Of a DNA stretch of 14,386 nt, positions 14,002 through 14,386 are shown in pieces. Below the pieces are notes generated by a model. That model did no database searches. It was not told the origin of the DNA and saw only the letters and a program-made list of their open reading frames with translations. Made by a program: the position numbers and the translations under genes. The DNA is from JBBAFM01 sp041655415 (lineage in GTDB: Bacteria; Bacillota; Clostridia; Peptostreptococcales; JAAYPU01). The stretch lies in NCBI GenBank assembly GCA_964429195.1, contig CAYSBC010000046.1, positions 1 through 14,386 of the forward strand, given 5' to 3'. The number at the start of each line of letters is the position of its first letter. Positions within the stretch are counted from its first letter, which is position 1.

Positions 14002-14386
14002 CCCAATCCCCCCTTCTGTTAGCCATAGCATGCTGGACTTGTTCTTCAATAGGATGATGCAGCCATTCTGCCCATGCATGTATATTTTTGTTATGCAATT
14101 TATAGGAATACTCTGATAAAATTTCCTTTTCTTCCTTATTGAGTACATTAAAAGATTCTAAGCAAGTTTTTTCAAAGTCATTATCAGGTAAAAGGAGCTC
14201 TTTTTCATAGCCTTTACTTCCCTTTGACATGTATTTTCTTTCTAAATCTAAGGTTGAAAAGATTGGTTTGCTTGAATATTGGAAACTTTCCTCCGTAAAG
14301 AACAAGAATGGATCGTTTTCTTCAAGCCATTGTATATAGGATTCATAAGCATGATTGGCCTCGTTTTTTAAAACATTCGTATCAGG
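13985..14386 (-). CDS. Hypothetical protein, partial (5' end outside window), overlapping tgl
   Basis: The frame is open from the window edge to a TAA at 13985, at least 133 codons; the TTG at 14305 is internal. The visible part is soluble and charged, with aromatic residues (AYESYIQWLEENDPF upstream, IHAWAEWLHHPIEEQ near the end) and no signal peptide, membrane segment or cysteine-rich motif; one Cys stands in the middle. It ends GDWDDTLI and its last 17 bases overlap the tgl start, which suggests coupled expression with the spore-coat enzyme. I do not recognise the family. A spore role is inferred only from this coupling. Confidence 0.75.
   Translation of the reverse strand, partial: PDTNVLKNEANHAYESYIQWLEENDPFLFFTEESFQYSSKPIFSTLDLERKYMSKGSKGYEKELLLPDNDFEKTCLESFNVLNKEEKEILSEYSYKLHNKNIHAWAEWLHHPIEEQVQHAMANRRGDWDDTLI

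Overview
The window reads as chromosomal DNA of a low-GC, anaerobic, spore-forming member of the Clostridia. The signs are strongly AT-rich DNA, strong AGGAGG-type ribosome binding sites, a class I hybrid cluster protein, S-layer homology domains on an exported protein and a spore-coat transglutaminase (Tgl). I see no rRNA, tRNA, CRISPR array, insertion sequence or phage gene. The genus cannot be fixed from the sequence alone.

Layout. 1-779 (+) is the 3' part of a YbiT-like ABC-F ATPase, followed by a bidirectional terminator. 897-7595 is a minus-strand block read from high to low coordinates: an alpha/beta hydrolase and a Crp/Fnr-family regulator (one unit, own terminator); then a tight four-gene operon made of a cytosolic solute-binding-protein-like protein, a HypB-like GTPase, an ABC ATPase and a small zinc-ribbon protein; then hcp. 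7853-10255 (-) encodes an exported phosphodiester glycosidase (NAGPA) protein with three SLH domains. 10424-11890 (+) holds a small Asn-rich repeat protein and a HutI-like amidohydrolase. 11989-14386 (-) holds a small XRE-type regulator, a VTT/TVP38 membrane protein, tgl, and a gene overlapping tgl that runs off the window.

The most interesting part is 2559-6841. An ABC ATPase and a solute-binding-like protein sit together with no permease and no signal peptide. A HypB-like metallocentre-type GTPase lies between them, and both outer proteins start with DUF1858/ScdA_N-like domains. The operon lies directly upstream of hcp. By my own inspection, the operon promoter and the hcp promoter each carry a 14-bp palindrome of the form GTATC-N4-G(A/T)TAC. 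Each palindrome is centred at -41.5 from the predicted transcription start, the class II position for Crp/Fnr activators, and a Crp/Fnr gene is encoded just upstream. I infer a small nitrosative or redox stress regulon in which the ABC/GTPase/binding-protein module serves Hcp, perhaps in metallocluster assembly or repair. Function of the three-gene module is a hypothesis; the layout and motifs are directly visible.

Several gene starts were chosen by ribosome binding site rather than longest frame: the Crp/Fnr regulator (6751), ABC ATPase (3952), VTT protein (13105) and tgl (14001).
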